Shown in pieces: positions 37,201-45,745 of a stretch of 64,000 nt of DNA. The notes below the pieces were generated by a model. That model ran no database searches and was not told the origin of the DNA. It saw only the letters and a list, made by a program, of their open reading frames with translations. Origin of the DNA: Nodosilinea sp. LEGE 06152 (GTDB taxonomy: Bacteria; Cyanobacteriota; Cyanobacteriia; Phormidesmidales; Phormidesmidaceae); assembly GCF_015207525.1 (NCBI RefSeq), contig NZ_JADEWR010000003.1:186255-250254 (forward strand), given 5' to 3'. The position numbers and the translations under genes are program-made. Position 1 is the stretch's first letter, and each line of letters starts with the position of its first letter.

Positions 37201-38268
37201 ATACTGGCTGGAGTAGCAGCGTTAATTATGGCCGTTTACCGTCTGCTCGCCGGACAGCTCGATCGCGCCCTGGGTCTGCCCCAGACAGAGTTAATTTGGG
37301 CGGCGCACCTGCACTGGCTGATCGGCAGTCTGCTCATGCTGGGTGGCGGTATAGGGATGGGTTCTGGTCAAGCGACCTTGGGCTGGCTGGGGTTAGCGAT
37401 CGCGGCTGCACTCCTCCTCTACGCCCTCAGCCAGGGGCGACTGGGTGAGTCTGACCCAGTTCAGCACGCCTGGGTTTACGCCGGACTCCTAGAGCTGGTC
37501 GGCTGGTTTGCCCTGGGGCGATCGCTCTTTCCTGCCCTAAACGTTCTCGACAACTGGTGGGGCGTGGTGGCCTGTGCCGTGGCGGTGCCAGTGTACTGGG
37601 TGCCCTGGGGCACCTGGAGCTGGCCCCAGCGACCCTGGCGCGTAATGGCGGTGGGGGTGCCCCTAGCGATCGCAATCCTGACGGGAGGATTCGACCACAT
37701 TCCTACCCTGTGGGTATTGGTCGGGTTCTACGGCTGGCTAGCTTGGCACAGCTACAAAATTCGGATTTCATACCTGTCGGTATTCTACGCCGCCTGGGCG
37801 ATCTGGGTCTGGCTAGAAACCCAATCTATAGACGACAGCGTGGCCTGGGTACTGCCCCTGGGGCTGGCTTTGCTCTACATCGCCCAGGTAGACCCAGGTT
37901 TAAAGCTGGCCGAACGCAAGGAACAGCGCCACTGGCTGCGCGCGATCGCCCTGGCGCTAATCTTGCTGACCGCCCTGGTCACCGAACGGTGGGCAGGGCT
38001 GCCGGTGGGGGCGCTGGCGCTGGGGGCGATCGCGGCGGGCCTGCTGCTCCGCATGCGCGCTCCGCTCTACGTCGGCACCCTGGTTTTCGCCCTCAACGCC
38101 CTCAACCAGCTGGTGCTGCTCAACGCCGCCTTTCCCTTCATCAAGTGGGTGGTGGGCATTGTCGTGGGCATTGCCCTGATCTGGGCTGCCGCCGATGTCG
38201 AGCGCCGCCGCGGCCAGTGGCTACAGCTCACCCAGAGCTGGGGCCAAGATTTAGATCAGTGGCAGTGA
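34282..38268 (+). CDS. Giant polytopic membrane protein (DUF2157-like, tentative)
   Basis: 1328 residues. The N-terminal 130 are soluble, with a short helical LDTWLQLGLISESQVREIA motif and a Ser/Pro/Arg-rich linker. From about residue 140 to the end there is a nearly continuous series of hydrophobic segments, well over 25. The start SPTQQWLNRLMSELSVVWLLGLGVFLVV is like large cyanobacterial proteins linked to DUF2157. No catalytic motif is seen. Function unknown. Downstream it is convergent with the phosphatase-like gene, 13 bp apart. Confidence 0.7.
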   Translation: MADDRDPTIRLQLDLLPDQPGLLAGLDTWLQLGLISESQVREIAQTRLSCDLPPELDPVAAPEPTLADTVNPFEETAGAVAGRAPITDFVPAAPAPPRQRSRQSRPTSRPTSRPEQGQKSAPTQPRSPSPTQQWLNRLMSELSVVWLLGLGVFLVVLSSAVLAATQWERFGAVGQYLVLLAYTLVFWAVGLWCHRRPNLQLTAKTLQMITLLLVPLNFWALDGLGVWRGGGLVVGAIATILLTLAALHVLRQQASTSLEQANALGLAYLHTGWALGSVPILAVYAGTLGSAAATIYDQRRRGVSPGLRWPTIAITAALGLLLARGLTTLPSYQFGQFGLAFGLYGATWVWLGQRRLRPKPQPAANLDASTSPAPAPETPIDRTSRWGIAIGRGLLWWGWLIALANWFLQAFGIGLLGLALRIQALGKLGKRRDLLVAYAIAVQLAFVGWELIPLSLRQSIMAPLVGWIGPDSSPDALLGISLFPYVVSMVALGDWYLRRGKLKLSHLSDGIALGTNALLTTISVLSGPVLVVNLIASTLTALVVTLRRALARWRIVVVYGLALVSILVAIGNYWPTLPLDRWLGVIVALATAALLLSKALPGLWGSSAWLYGVGLSAMTYALLWGYFIDDGFGFGLSWLGLVIPVVLALIGRHPASVLTTGIALPFTLGLPWTRLVGLSTATALTGVNSAFYRRPGVAFLAVAFALGWVYSSLADWVPSFPRHLADWGLVTVGLMAVLWGIWRFPQGALRESLPPAPLALERSSPPEHADNLPALATLYRVACDRWGHILAVGVLALSTAAISLYYLELRDPRPLIVAVLASFLVALGLRYWGNLRPVTIYLAGWGVELLVAGLLVDRYPAPVSLAVPTLGLGAIALIFAATTGRSRPILAAPLHTLTIAYAGLALALRCYTATAWTGWLVVAAALLILEVGRRTQTPLTRWLALGLLSVGWYELVIYQMLLGSGGEAADALLILAGVAALIMAVYRLLAGQLDRALGLPQTELIWAAHLHWLIGSLLMLGGGIGMGSGQATLGWLGLAIAAALLLYALSQGRLGESDPVQHAWVYAGLLELVGWFALGRSLFPALNVLDNWWGVVACAVAVPVYWVPWGTWSWPQRPWRVMAVGVPLAIAILTGGFDHIPTLWVLVGFYGWLAWHSYKIRISYLSVFYAAWAIWVWLETQSIDDSVAWVLPLGLALLYIAQVDPGLKLAERKEQRHWLRAIALALILLTALVTERWAGLPVGALALGAIAAGLLLRMRAPLYVGTLVFALNALNQLVLLNAAFPFIKWVVGIVVGIALIWAAADVERRRGQWLQLTQSWGQDLDQWQ

Positions 38269-38281
38269 GAAAGCCAAGTCT

Positions 38282-39163
38282 TTAGCATCCCACTACCCTA
38301 GCGGCGGTGACGGCAGCCAATAGATCGGCATGCACAGCCTTAGAACAGCCGATCACCATACCGGGGCGGAGGTAATCGCGGCAGGTGTGCAGCGGCGGGG
38401 GCGGGTCGCCCGCAAAGGTGGTCACAATGTAGCCCATCTCCTGGGCCATAAAGGCCAGCACTGCCCCATCGATAAATTGCCCCTTGGCCAGCACCGCCCC
38501 GGCCAGGTCGCCGCTGAGCAACCCATTAAAGTTGGGAATCTGAGTCTCTTTGGAATAGTCAGTTTTGGTGTGGTAAACCCGGTAGCGATCGCCAATATGC
38601 GGTACCACCGCCCCCATTTGCCAGCCCAGACAGATCGCTGGGGCCGGATCAGCAACCTCGATCCGAGTGCAGTCTTCTAGGGATTGATCCAATCTGCCTT
38701 TAAAGGTGCCCTCGCCCCGCAGGGTGTAGTAGTAGATGCCCTGGCCGGGGGTAATGGCGATCGCCGCCTCGTACTCATCGGCATTGAGAACCGCCAAAAT
38801 AATCTGATAGTTCGAGTGGCCATCCAGGTAAAACTGAGTGCCATCGATGGGGTCAAGGGTGATCAGGTAGTCACCCGCTGGGCCGAGGTCAATGGCGCGA
38901 AAGTACTTGGTGTTGTAGGTTTGCTCATACTCCTCACCGTAGAAGCGCACCTGGGGAAACAGCCCCAGCAGCACCACCTCCATCATGGTTTGAATCGACA
39001 GATCGGCATCACTGAGCGCCGAGGCAAAAAAATTGTCGCCCTTACCGTCTTTGTCGGGCTGGGCCACAATCTGAGCCTGAATCTGCTGGGCATAGGCACC
39101 AGCCGTTTTGAGGTAAGGCAGCAGAGCCGCCAGAATTTCTCGGGGGGTAGTCGGGGGCAGCAT
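38282..39163 (-). CDS. Inositol-monophosphatase-family phosphatase
   Basis: 293 residues. Metal-binding motifs of the family: GEEYE (Glu76-Glu77 region), LDPIDGTQFYLDG (D-P-I-D-G-T) and near the C-terminus FIDGAVLAFMAQEMGY in place of the usual WD-x-AA-x-x-I. That last motif is changed (FIDGAV), so the substrate may differ from inositol phosphate; 3'-phosphoadenosine phosphate or a sugar phosphate are options. Cytoplasmic. A single gene. Confidence 0.75.
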   Translation of the reverse strand: MLPPTTPREILAALLPYLKTAGAYAQQIQAQIVAQPDKDGKGDNFFASALSDADLSIQTMMEVVLLGLFPQVRFYGEEYEQTYNTKYFRAIDLGPAGDYLITLDPIDGTQFYLDGHSNYQIILAVLNADEYEAAIAITPGQGIYYYTLRGEGTFKGRLDQSLEDCTRIEVADPAPAICLGWQMGAVVPHIGDRYRVYHTKTDYSKETQIPNFNGLLSGDLAGAVLAKGQFIDGAVLAFMAQEMGYIVTTFAGDPPPPLHTCRDYLRPGMVIGCSKAVHADLLAAVTAARVVGC

Positions 39164-39274
39164 AGAACATGTTTTGGCGGCAGAGCACCCCTAATGTACG
39201 CCAAGGGCGGCAAATTTGTTTTCCCGCTGTGGATCTTAGCCCCCAATTTGTAGGCTGGCCAAGTAGCGGATCGA

Positions 39275-39296
39275 GCATTGAGCGGAGTCGAAATGC
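39275..39296. repeat. Isolated copy of the hairpin repeat with different arms
   Basis: GCATT, then GAGCGGAGTCGA, then AATGC. The 12-base loop is identical to that of the array at 32.9-33.1 kb, while the arms differ and still pair. It lies between the phosphatase-like gene and the aldolase terminator. Confidence 0.7.
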
Positions 39297-39340
39297 GGCC
39301 TATAGATAATCAGACCCACTTACTTCGCTCCAACATTCAT

Positions 39341-39382
39341 AAAAAACAAAAGCAGGGCCTCCTCAACGAAGAAACCCTGCTT
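39341..39382 (-). terminator. Terminator of the aldolase gene
   Basis: Read on the minus strand: AAGCAGGG (39382-39375), a 17-base loop, CCCTGCTT (39357-39350), then a T-rich tail TTGTTTTTT. It lies about 50 bp after the aldolase stop codon and has the full stem plus U-run form. Confidence 0.8.
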
Positions 39383-39433
39383 CATTTCAAGCTAGACCAG
39401 ATTCCCTAGAGAATCCAAGCGATCGCGCAGTTT

Positions 39434-40513
39434 CTAAACCGCAGCAGCTTTGGCGGTCTTAGCGTCGAGTTCGCCCTTGGCGTACTTAACGGCGTAGACA
39501 TCCACAGGCTCTTGCTTGATCTTGCTGGCCTGACCGGCGGTGCCAAAGGCGTCGTAGCGCTCGGCGCACACTTCGGTCATGTACTTCATCGAAGGCTTCA
39601 TGAAGTGGCGAGGATCGAAGTTAGAAGGATCCTTCGCAGCGGCTTCACGAATGGCAGCGGTGATGGCCAGACGGTTGTCGGTGTCGATGTTGACCTTGCG
39701 CACACCGCTCTTGATGCCCTTTTGAATTTCTTCGATGGGCACACCGTAGGTCTCAGGAATTTGACCACCGTACTGGTTGATCATATCCAGCCACTTCTGG
39801 GGCACCGAAGAAGACCCGTGCATGACCAGGTGGGTGTTGGGCAGGCGGCGGTTGATTTCTTCGATGCGGCTGATGGCCAGAATTTCGCCCGTGGGCTTGC
39901 GGGTAAACTTGTACGCGCCGTGGCTGGTGCCAATGGCAACGGCCAGAGCGTCCACCTGGGTAGCTTCGACAAACTGTACCGCTTCGTCGGGGTCGGTCAG
40001 CAGCTGGTCGTGGCTGAGGGTACCCTCAAAGCCGTGACCGTCTTCCGCTTCACCAGCACCGGTTTCGAGGGAGCCGAGGCAGCCCAGTTCACCCTCAACG
40101 CTACAGCCAATGGAGTGAGCCACTTTCACCACTTCGCGGGTAACGGCCACGTTGTAGTCAAAGCTAGCGGGGGTCTTGGCGTCAGCTTCCAAAGAGCCAT
40201 CCATCATGACGCTGGTGAAGCCGTTGCGCAGAGCCGAGTAGCAGGTGGCAGGAGAGTTGCCGTGGTCTTGGTGCATGACCACGGGAATGTGGGGGTAGGT
40301 TTCAACCGCGGCGAGCACCAGGTGACGCAGGAAGTTTTCGCCAGCGTAGGAGCGGGCACCGCGAGATGCTTGCAGAATCACGGGGCTATCGGTTTCATCC
40401 GCAGCCTTCATGATGGCTAGAATTTGCTCCAGGTTGTTTACGTTGTAAGCCGGGATGCCGTAGCCATTCTCAGCGGCATGATCCAGCAGTAGCCTCAGTG
40501 AGACAAGCGCCAT
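39434..40513 (-). CDS. fba: Class II fructose-bisphosphate aldolase
   Basis: 359 residues. Calvin-cycle/glycolytic aldolase of the zinc-dependent class, forming fructose-1,6- (and sedoheptulose-1,7-) bisphosphate. [30 protein letters not shown] gives the zinc-binding His and Asp, GELG in VEGELGCLG supplies a conserved Glu, and [20 protein letters not shown] and [10 protein letters not shown] complete the CbbA type. Full length. The gene is single, with its own terminator. Confidence 0.95.
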   Translation of the reverse strand: MALVSLRLLLDHAAENGYGIPAYNVNNLEQILAIMKAADETDSPVILQASRGARSYAGENFLRHLVLAAVETYPHIPVVMHQDHGNSPATCYSALRNGFTSVMMDGSLEADAKTPASFDYNVAVTREVVKVAHSIGCSVEGELGCLGSLETGAGEAEDGHGFEGTLSHDQLLTDPDEAVQFVEATQVDALAVAIGTSHGAYKFTRKPTGEILAISRIEEINRRLPNTHLVMHGSSSVPQKWLDMINQYGGQIPETYGVPIEEIQKGIKSGVRKVNIDTDNRLAITAAIREAAAKDPSNFDPRHFMKPSMKYMTEVCAERYDAFGTAGQASKIKQEPVDVYAVKYAKGELDAKTAKAAAV

Positions 40514-40754
40514 AAAATTCCTCCTAGTGTGTTCTCGCCGTTAGGCCTTTGAGTCGTTTAAGTAGGTAGCCTTACTCATCAATCTTAGGATAGATCGGAT
40601 GATGTATGACGAAATGTTTGCAAAAGCTAAAGTCAAGCTTAAAAGACCTCCCCACCTAGTAGGGATGTGTTCACCCCTCCACTCTGCCCCATCATAAAAC
40701 ACTGTGGGACACAGACCACGAGTTCTACCGTTTAGGAAGCAGGCAAGGAAAAAA

Positions 40755-40826
40755 TGGGTCGCCTGGGATTCGAACCCAGGACCAATCGGTTAAAAGCCGA
40801 GTGCTCTACCGCTGAGCTAGCGACCC
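40755..40826 (-). tRNA. tRNA-Lys (UUU)
   Basis: 72 bases. Acceptor GGGTCGC pairs perfectly with GCGACCC, D-arm AGCTCAGCGGTAGAGC, anticodon loop CTTTTAA (anticodon TTT), T-arm CCTGGGTTCGAATCCCAGG. The discriminator is A. CCA is not encoded. Confidence 0.95.
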
Positions 40827-40996
40827 GTGATTTGGTGATGTACTCATCTCTGAGCACGATTAAGAATCCTAGCACATAGTTTTCGCTTAATGACGCTGAC
40901 AGAAAAATAAATGTTGGGTGAAGCCGCGATCGCAGGTTCGCGGGGAGGGAAACCTTAGGCACACCCTTCCCTGTAGATCGGCTCCAACCACCCCCC

Positions 40997-41497
40997 ATGG
41001 ATAAACTACCCGGCGGTTCTGACCAGTCCTCATCCCAAGCTAGCATGGCGTTGGAGCGGCTGCTGGGGCAAATGAGCCCGGCAATTGCCCGCTCCTTCAC
41101 TGAGAGCCAGCGAGAGGCGCTCCAGGCCGCTCTAGTCACTACCTTTTGGCAAAAGCATGCGATTGATCTTCGCCTATCTATTCCCCTGGTGCTCAGGCGG
41201 TACTACCTGGTCGTGGTGGCGGGTCCAGAAAAACGCTCTCAGGAGCGCCGCCAGCAGGACCAAACCACGCGATCGGTTTCGGGGCAGATGGCGGTGGCGG
41301 TAGCGGTTACGAGCCTTAGCCTTGGCCTTTTGGCAGTGCTGATGCACCTCACCCAGCACCAGACTGGCGCGGGCGATCGCCCCCAGGCCAGCCCGGCGGC
41401 TGTTCCTTTTTTAGGCGATCGCACCGCCTGCGAACACAGTGGCCGCACCTGGCAAAACGGCGAATGCCTCGACTTTGAGCACGACCCCACTTTTTAG
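40997..41497 (+). CDS. Single-pass membrane protein, unrecognised
   Basis: 166 residues. A soluble N-terminal part contains SFTESQREALQAAL and LRLSIPLVLRRYYLVVVAGPEKRS, then a membrane segment (about 98-116, MAVAVAVTSLSLGLLAVLM), then a short tail with two cysteines (RTACEHSGRTWQNGECLDF) that could form a disulfide outside the cytoplasm. I recognise the style from other cyanobacteria but not a named family. Confidence 0.65.
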   Translation: MDKLPGGSDQSSSQASMALERLLGQMSPAIARSFTESQREALQAALVTTFWQKHAIDLRLSIPLVLRRYYLVVVAGPEKRSQERRQQDQTTRSVSGQMAVAVAVTSLSLGLLAVLMHLTQHQTGAGDRPQASPAAVPFLGDRTACEHSGRTWQNGECLDFEHDPTF

Positions 41498-41564
41498 GTT
41501 TTCCCGGCTTAGTCTAAAAGTCAGGGCGAAGGGAATGCTGACGGCCTACATCTCTAAAATAGAC

Positions 41565-41631
41565 GTTACGGAACGTAACCAAGCGCTTGTTTTCGTTCCA
41601 AAATGAAGCTTTAGTTTAATGAAGCTTCATT
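41565..41631. promoter_or_regulatory. Palindrome and repeats upstream of hemB
   Basis: GTTACG-GAA-CGTAAC (41565-41579) is a 15-base palindrome. Between about 41600 and 41632 the word ATGAAGCTT occurs twice and its inverted form AAGCTTCAT once, so a second fold is possible. All lie within 90 bp of the hemB start. Regulatory meaning is inferred from position only. Confidence 0.35.
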
Positions 41632-41655
41632 CTTAGAGACCTCTCACCCCAGGCC

Positions 41656-42636
41656 ATGTTCCCCACCCATCGCCCTCGCCGTTTGCGCCAGCACCCGCAA
41701 CTTCGCCGCATGGTGCAAGAAACCCTGGTCACCCAGGCCGATTTGATCTATCCGCTGTTTGCCGTGCCCGGCGAAGGTTTCGCCAAAGAAGTATCGTCGA
41801 TGCCGGGAGTCTACCAGCTCTCGGTCGACAAGATTGTCGAAGAAGCCAAGGAAGTCTACGACCTGGGCATTCCTGCCATCATTTTGTTTGGCATTCCCGC
41901 CGACAAAGACACCGACGCCACCGGAGCCTGGCACGACTGCGGCATTGTGCAGCAGGCCACTACGGCAGTTAAGGAAGCTGTGCCCGACCTGGTGGTAATT
42001 GTTGATACCTGCCTGTGCGAGTACACCAGCCACGGCCACTGCGGCTATTTAGAAGTAGGCGACCTCAGCGGGCGCGTGCTCAACGACCCCACCCTGGAGC
42101 TGCTAAAGAAAACCGCCGTGGCCCAGGCTAAGGCCGGGGCCGATATTATTGCGCCCTCGGGCATGATGGATGGCTTTGTACAGGCGATTCGGGCCGGGCT
42201 AGACGAACACGGCTTCGAAGATACACCAATTCTCTCCTACGCCGCTAAGTACGCCTCGGCCTACTACGGGCCGTTCCGCGATGCGGCGGAGAGTGCGCCG
42301 CAGTTCGGCGATCGCCGCACCTACCAAATGGACCCCGCCAACGGCACCGAAGCGCTCAAAGAAATTGAGCTAGATATTGCCGAAGGGGCCGACATGCTAA
42401 TGGTGAAGCCCGCCCTGGCTTACATGGATATCATCTGGCGGGTAAAGCAGGCGACGAACCTGCCGGTTGCCGCCTACAACGTGTCGGGCGAATACTCGAT
42501 GGTCAAGGCCGCCGCCCTCAACGGCTGGGTGGATGAGCAAAAGGTGGTGATGGAAACCATGACCAGCTTTAAGCGCTCCGGGGCCGACCTGATTTTGACC
42601 TACCACGCCAAAGACGTGGCCCGCTGGATTGGGTAG
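41656..42636 (+). CDS. hemB: Porphobilinogen synthase (delta-aminolevulinate dehydratase)
   Basis: Joins two 5-aminolevulinate molecules into porphobilinogen for heme, chlorophyll and bilins. 326 residues, full length. [18 protein letters not shown] opening, [14 protein letters not shown] metal region, [10 protein letters not shown], the first active-site lysine in [22 protein letters not shown], and the Schiff-base lysine in [15 protein letters not shown] are all present. The metal loop has Asp-Thr-Cys-Leu-Cys, partly Cys-based. Confidence 0.96.
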   Translation: MFPTHRPRRLRQHPQLRRMVQETLVTQADLIYPLFAVPGEGFAKEVSSMPGVYQLSVDKIVEEAKEVYDLGIPAIILFGIPADKDTDATGAWHDCGIVQQATTAVKEAVPDLVVIVDTCLCEYTSHGHCGYLEVGDLSGRVLNDPTLELLKKTAVAQAKAGADIIAPSGMMDGFVQAIRAGLDEHGFEDTPILSYAAKYASAYYGPFRDAAESAPQFGDRRTYQMDPANGTEALKEIELDIAEGADMLMVKPALAYMDIIWRVKQATNLPVAAYNVSGEYSMVKAAALNGWVDEQKVVMETMTSFKRSGADLILTYHAKDVARWIG

Positions 42637-42655
42637 CCGATTGCGCTAGGGAGTT

Positions 42656-42690
42656 AAGGAACCCGGCTTTCTCAAAAAGCCGGGTTCCTT
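42656..42690 (+). terminator. Terminator after hemB
   Basis: Perfect 15-bp stem AAGGAACCCGGCTTT/AAAGCCGGGTTCCTT with loop CTCAA, 20 bp after the hemB stop and followed by TGTTTGT. The convergent Uma2 gene ends just beyond it and may share the hairpin. Confidence 0.8.
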
Positions 42691-42702
42691 TGTTTGTAGA
42701 AG

Positions 42703-43245
42703 TTACTCAAATACCAGGGGCCACAGGTCAGCGACGGCGACCTCCCAGCCCGGTAGCAGGTCAGGGACGGTGAGCATGTCCCTATTGCTTAGGGCGATCG
42801 CCTCTTGCCCCAGCCGGTAAACCTCCACCCGGCGGCTCTCAGGGTTGATCAAAATGCCGACCTGAGTACCCAACACTAGAAAATCTTGAATTTTGGCACG
42901 CAGTTTGGCTACGCTGTCGGTCGGCGATTTGACTTCTACCATCAGGTCTGGGGCCAGTTCGGCAAAGGAGCGCGGGCTACGGCGCAGCCGCTCAGCTTTA
43001 ACGAAGGAGACATCCGGGGCGCGGGTATCGGAATTTGGCAGCACAAACCCCGCACTTGATCCAGTAACTCGGCCCAGTTGCCGGGGGCGAACCCAGTTGC
43101 CCAAAACCCTCGATAGTTCAGTAGAGACTTCATCGGCCTCGTAGCCGGATGGACTCATAACGTTGACCTCTCCATCCACTAACTCCATGCGGTAGTCGGG
43201 ATAGTCGGCTTGCAGCTTGGCTAATTCGTGAACGGTTAAACCCAT
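42703..43245 (-). CDS. Uma2-family (DUF820) PD-(D/E)XK nuclease-like protein
   Basis: 180 residues. The fold is of restriction-endonuclease type: SPSGYEADEVSTEL, the catalytic Asp in TRAPDVSFV, and the E-x-K pair in LAPDLMVEVKSPTDS, followed by QDFLVLGTQVGILINPESRRVEVY. Such genes are present in many copies in cyanobacteria, with unknown biological role. The active-site residues are all there. Divergent from surE. Confidence 0.85.
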   Translation of the reverse strand: MGLTVHELAKLQADYPDYRMELVDGEVNVMSPSGYEADEVSTELSRVLGNWVRPRQLGRVTGSSAGFVLPNSDTRAPDVSFVKAERLRRSPRSFAELAPDLMVEVKSPTDSVAKLRAKIQDFLVLGTQVGILINPESRRVEVYRLGQEAIALSNRDMLTVPDLLPGWEVAVADLWPLVFE

Positions 43246-43354
43246 CGTTGGCCTCCGATCAGAGGTATCTGAGCCTATTGTATGGGCTGATCGCTAGCTC
43301 ACCTAGGGAGCTTACAGCTTATGCTGCAAGCAGAGAAATTCTAGCTGCCCACCC

Positions 43355-44038
43355 ATGACCTTTATTCTCACCAACGACGATGGCATCGATGCCCCAGGCA
43401 TTGCGGCCCTGCGGGAGGCGCTGAGGGGCTATCCTACCTGTGTCGTTGCCCCCGATCGCCATCTTTCGGGCTGTAGCCACCAGATGAACCGGGGCGGCCC
43501 GATCGCCATTACCCAGCGGGAAGAAAACGCCTTTGCCATTGGCGGTACCCCAGCCGACTGCGCCCGCGTTGGGGTTAGCCACCTGTGCCCCAATGCGACC
43601 TGGGTACTCTCCGGCATTAACGCCGGGGGCAATATGGGGGCCGACATTCACGTGTCGGGTACGGTTGCGGCTGTGCGAGAGGCGGCTCTGCTGCGGGTAC
43701 CGGGCATCGCCGTGTCTCACTACATTCAAAACCGCCGCCCCGTTGACTGGGCGATGGCGGCTCGCCTGACCGCTCAGGTGCTTGAGACGCTTATGGCTGA
43801 AGCGCTGCCCCAGGGCTGCTTCTGGAACGTGAATTTGCCTCACTTACAGCCGGGCGACCCCGACCCGGAAATTGTTTTCTGCACCACCTGTACCCAGCCC
43901 CTGCCCATCGAGTTCAAAGTGGAAGAGGGTCAGTTTTATTACGTGGGCGACTATGGCAAGCGCCGCCGCGACCCCGACTCAGACGTGGCGGTCTGCTTTG
44001 GCGGCAACATTGCCGTCACGAAAATTTGCCTATGGTAG
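43355..44038 (+). CDS. surE: 5'/3'-nucleotidase SurE
   Basis: 227 residues. Metal-dependent phosphatase of nucleoside monophosphates. The catalytic pair Asp8-Asp9 is in LTNDDGIDAPG, Ser in DRHLSGCSHQMN, and Asn in LSGINAGGNMG with the GTVAAVREA turn after it. Slightly short of some SurE proteins at the C-terminus but complete. Convergent with the nuclease/phosphatase gene, 15 bp apart. Confidence 0.92.
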   Translation: MTFILTNDDGIDAPGIAALREALRGYPTCVVAPDRHLSGCSHQMNRGGPIAITQREENAFAIGGTPADCARVGVSHLCPNATWVLSGINAGGNMGADIHVSGTVAAVREAALLRVPGIAVSHYIQNRRPVDWAMAARLTAQVLETLMAEALPQGCFWNVNLPHLQPGDPDPEIVFCTTCTQPLPIEFKVEEGQFYYVGDYGKRRRDPDSDVAVCFGGNIAVTKICLW

Positions 44039-44053
44039 GGGATACCTCAACCG

Positions 44054-44824
44054 CTATGGTTCAAACCCAAGTTCGACCCCAATGCCAAAGTGGTCGGACA
44101 ATCCGCGCAGATCGTCGAGCCGCTGGGGCCAAGCAAAGGAATTTTGAAAGTGCTCCTCGACGTTAGAAGCGATACAAATGTGGTCAATGTTGGAGTGCTG
44201 CCCGTCGATGAGTTGGTGAACTGGGTCATGTTCGCCAGCGGTAAGGCAGACTAGCTTCACGCTGTCTAGGGCCTGTCGTAGGGCCTGCTTGTTGCGGCGT
44301 GACCCATAGTAGTGCAGGGCGTTCAGGTCCTGGTTGAAGTCTCCGGCCACTGTCAGAATAGCCTTTGGATAGGTGGTTCGCAGCAGTTGCCAATCGGCCT
44401 GCTGGGCAGCCAGGGCAGCGGCAAAGGCCTGGCCCTGGGAAGCGGGCTGCATTGGCCCATGTTGGCCGGTCTTTGACCATCGCCAACTACTGCCCAACCA
44501 GGGCAGCACTGTGCCATACACCACCCACTGCTGGCCACTGCCCAAGGTGAGCAGGGCGGCGGCGGTGCGGGCTTCATCAATGGTTGTGAGGGGCACCAGT
44601 TCGCCCGCTTTAACCCAGATTTGTACCCAGCGCTCACCCTCTGCCCCAGGGCGCTCAGGCAGGCCGCTGGCTACCGAGTAGTAATTTTTCCCAGGGGCAA
44701 TGTCCAGATGGGTTTCAGTCAAAATCCAAATGTCGGCATCGATGCGGTTGAGCCATTGGCGCTGGCGCTCAGCCTGCACCGACTGAGGTAGCGCGCGCTC
44801 AAGATTCCAGGTAGCGATTTTCAT
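44054..44824 (-). CDS. Endonuclease/exonuclease/phosphatase-family protein
   Basis: 256 residues from ATG 44824. The EEP motifs are in order: MKIATWNLER (Asn), WILTETHLD (metal Glu), VAGDFNQDLN (Asp and Asn), SNIDHICIAS and LSDHFGIGVEL (final Asp-His). It may cut nucleic acid or a phosphodiester lipid; the substrate is not evident and no signal peptide is present. A start 16 codons upstream is less likely. Confidence 0.8.
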   Translation of the reverse strand: MKIATWNLERALPQSVQAERQRQWLNRIDADIWILTETHLDIAPGKNYYSVASGLPERPGAEGERWVQIWVKAGELVPLTTIDEARTAAALLTLGSGQQWVVYGTVLPWLGSSWRWSKTGQHGPMQPASQGQAFAAALAAQQADWQLLRTTYPKAILTVAGDFNQDLNALHYYGSRRNKQALRQALDSVKLVCLTAGEHDPVHQLIDGQHSNIDHICIASNVEEHFQNSFAWPQRLDDLRGLSDHFGIGVELGFEP

Positions 44825-44971
44825 TCTGGGTCGGCAGACGGGTGAAACAGAGAAAATCTCTGTAACAGCCACTACTTAACCCTGGAAACGGACCTCTTGC
44901 ATATGTTCTTTAATACAAATCGGCTGTCTAGCGTATTTGAAGGTTTGTGGGCGAGCTTTTCCAAACCCCAA

Positions 44972-45745
44972 CTAAAGTTGGTAAAGGCTGGCCAGCATAG
45001 CATCGCTGACCTGCTCGGTGGGAGCATCGAAGAGAATTTGCCCCTGGCGTAGGCCAATAATGCGATCGCAGTACTTGACCGCAAACTCGACCTCGTGGAG
45101 GCTGATCACCAGGGTTTTGCCGGTGGTCTCGCTGAGCTGGCGCAGCAGGTCCAGCATTGCCCGCGATCGCTCCGGGTCCACGCTAGAGATGGGTTCGTCG
45201 GCAAGAATAGCGGCGGGGTCTTGCACCAGCACCCGCGCCAGGGCCACCCGCTGCTGCTGCCCGCCGGAGAGGCGATCGGTGCGGGCGTAGAGCTTATCGG
45301 CAATGCCCACCTGAGCCAGGGCCAGGGCGGCAGACTGAGTCTCCAAAGGCCACACTAGCGACCAGAGGGCTTTGGGCAACGACCAGCGCCCCAGGTGCCC
45401 AGCGTTGACGTTGTGAACCACAGCCAGGTTGCCCACCAGGTGGTGCTGCTGGTAGACCGTACCAACCAGCCGCTGAATTCGTCGTCGTTTTCCAGCGGTC
45501 AGATGGCTAATATCCTGTCCCATGATCACCACGCGCCCCGTAGTCGGGACCTGACTGCCGTTCAGCAGGCTCAGCAGCGTGCTCTTGCCTGCTCCGCTAG
45601 GGCCAATCAGGGCTACCCGTTCGCCGGGGGCGATCGCTAGACTGCAGTCGGTGAGAGCTGCCACCGCCCCAAAGCGGCAGCTCACCCCCTCTAGCTGAAA
45701 AATCGCCCCACAGTGACCAAATTTGCCACTACTGAATTTTGCCAA
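44972..45745 (-). CDS. phnC: ABC transporter ATPase, PhnC type
   Basis: About 257 residues from a TTG at 45745 that overlaps the phnD end by 17 bp; the start is uncertain. Walker A GPSGAGKST, the PhnC-like QQHHLVGNLAVVHNVNAGHLGRW segment, signature LSGGQQQRVALAR and Walker B AILADEPISSVDPE. The last has Ile-Ser-Ser in place of the usual Val-Ala-Ser. Expected to power uptake of phosphonate, phosphite or a related anion with PhnD. No permease gene (phnE) follows in the window. Confidence 0.8.
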   Translation of the reverse strand: MAKFSSGKFGHCGAIFQLEGVSCRFGAVAALTDCSLAIAPGERVALIGPSGAGKSTLLSLLNGSQVPTTGRVVIMGQDISHLTAGKRRRIQRLVGTVYQQHHLVGNLAVVHNVNAGHLGRWSLPKALWSLVWPLETQSAALALAQVGIADKLYARTDRLSGGQQQRVALARVLVQDPAAILADEPISSVDPERSRAMLDLLRQLSETTGKTLVISLHEVEFAVKYCDRIIGLRQGQILFDAPTEQVSDAMLASLYQL

